This document shows positions 24,273 to 24,900 of a stretch of DNA of 24,900 nucleotides, piece by piece. Source of the stretch: an uncultured Clostridiaceae bacterium. GTDB lineage: Bacteria > Bacillota > Clostridia > Lachnospirales > Lachnospiraceae. The DNA lies in NCBI GenBank assembly GCA_947175805.1, contig CAMWOF010000004.1:1-24900 (forward strand), in the 5' to 3' direction. Every line of letters begins with the position of its first letter. Positions within the stretch are counted from its first letter, which is position 1. The notes beneath the pieces were generated by a model. The model searched no databases. It had not been told where the DNA came from and saw nothing but the letters and a program-made list of their open reading frames with translations. The translations under genes were made by a program, and so were the position numbers.

Positions 24273-24900
24273 TTACATCTGTTTCCAATGCCTTGCAAGG
24301 TTGAAGGGATTCTCATGCTCCATAAGCGCTTTTCCTACCAGCAGCGCATCCACCTGACATTCTTTTAAGAACGCAATGTCCTCATCCTTCTCTATGCCGC
24401 TCTCCGACACCATCACCACTCCCGCTGGCACCAGCGGGCGAAGCCTTCTTGTTGTCTCCAGGCTGATAGAAAAATCCTTGAGATTCCGATTATTGATGCC
24501 GATGATATCTGCACCTAATTTTAATGCCCGCTCCATCTCCGCTTCATCATGTACCTCCAAAAGCACATCCATGCCAAGATGGTGAGCCAGTTCATAGAAC
24601 GCCTCCATTTGGCTGTCCTCTAAAATCGCCGCAATGAGCAGCACTGCGTCCGCCCCGATGGTTTTCGCCTCATAAATCTGGTATTCGTCAATGATAAAAT
24701 CCTTTCGCAGCATAGGCAAATCGCTCATCTGCCGAATCTCCCGGAAATACTCTACATTGCCATGGAAATGGTCCTCTTCCGTCAGGCAGGAAATCGCATC
24801 CACCGAAAAATTATACTGGCGGATACGCTCTTCCAAATCCACCCGGCTGTTAATTTCTCCAAGGCTCGGCGAGGCCTTCTTAAACTCCCCGATAATAGAC
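24273..24900 (-). CDS. trpC: Indole-3-glycerol-phosphate synthase, partial (5' end outside window)
   Basis: The frame is open from the stop at 24273 to the window edge, giving 209 visible codons. A GTG at 24842 is not the true start, because the conserved catalytic stretch IIGEFKKASPSLGEIN lies upstream of it and reads in the same frame. Further family marks are LPMLRKDFIIDEYQIYEAKTIGADAVLLIAAIL, IIGINNRNLKDFSI and VMVSESGIEKDEDI. The enzyme decarboxylates and closes carboxyphenylamino-deoxyribulose phosphate to indole-3-glycerol phosphate, the TrpA substrate. About 40-50 N-terminal residues are outside. It is not fused to a TrpF domain: the protein ends soon after ALLVGKALMEHENPFNLARHW. Confidence 0.95.
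   Translation of the reverse strand, partial: SIIGEFKKASPSLGEINSRVDLEERIRQYNFSVDAISCLTEEDHFHGNVEYFREIRQMSDLPMLRKDFIIDEYQIYEAKTIGADAVLLIAAILEDSQMEAFYELAHHLGMDVLLEVHDEAEMERALKLGADIIGINNRNLKDFSISLETTRRLRPLVPAGVVMVSESGIEKDEDIAFLKECQVDALLVGKALMEHENPFNLARHWKQM

Noticed and set aside
24273..24842. TrpC starting at GTG 24842
   Set aside because: The conserved catalytic stretch lies upstream in the same frame, so the gene continues beyond the window.
1..24900. CRISPR array, tRNA, rRNA, insertion sequence or prophage genes
   Set aside because: No regularly spaced repeats, no transposase or integrase motifs and no RNA gene signatures were seen on either strand.

Overview
The window reads as chromosomal DNA of a low-to-moderate G+C Gram-positive anaerobe, most likely a gut Clostridia/Lachnospiraceae member. 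This is inferred from protein style, AGGAGG-type ribosome binding sites, sigmaA-type promoters and frequent GTG/TTG starts; no marker gene fixes the species. Every gene I can support lies on the minus strand, so transcription runs from high to low coordinates. I see no tRNA, rRNA, CRISPR array or insertion sequence, and no gene-free stretch longer than about 250 bases.

In transcription order, the right end (24900-22231) holds the distal part of a tryptophan operon: trpC (cut by the window edge), trpB and trpA, with no trpF between trpC and trpB. A hairpin with T runs on both sides follows trpA. Next comes a single gene (21989-19893) for a 698-residue protein I do not recognise, with its own good promoter and a clear terminator. 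A second strong promoter (19790-19818) then starts an HD-domain 5'-deoxynucleotidase (YfbR type), a HipA-like kinase without a HipB partner, a secreted Big2 / NlpC-P60 / fibronectin-III cell-wall hydrolase, and a large polytopic membrane protein that looks like a GT-C glycosyltransferase.

The left two thirds (16206-938) are a cell-surface polysaccharide locus of the ABC-transporter-dependent, rhamnan-like type. It holds four GT2 glycosyltransferases, one of them DPM1/GacI-like and followed directly by a DUF2304 (GacJ-like) membrane protein. It also holds an ABC-2 permease and a Wzt-like ATPase with a C-terminal extension, two NAD-dependent sugar epimerase/dehydratases, two tandem RgpF-family proteins and an acyltransferase-3 protein. 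No Wzx flippase or Wzy polymerase is present, which fits synthesis on the cytoplasmic face and export by the ABC pair. The likely flow is: nucleotide-sugar modification (SDR enzymes), backbone assembly (GT2 and RgpF enzymes), export (permease plus ATPase), then outer-face decoration by the polyprenyl-phosphate-sugar / GT-C module and by the acyltransferase. The nearest described logic is the streptococcal Lancefield group A carbohydrate / Rgp pathway. The first 745 bases hold the 5' part of a second, visibly AT-richer acyltransferase gene, separated from the locus by a hairpin.

The most interesting points are the Gac-like side-chain module outside streptococci, the diverged second RgpF protein that has lost a conserved motif and gained a beta-rich plus coiled-coil tail, the epimerase with a Cys/His insertion, the orphan HipA-like kinase beside a nucleotidase, the missing trpF and the unrecognised 698-residue protein.
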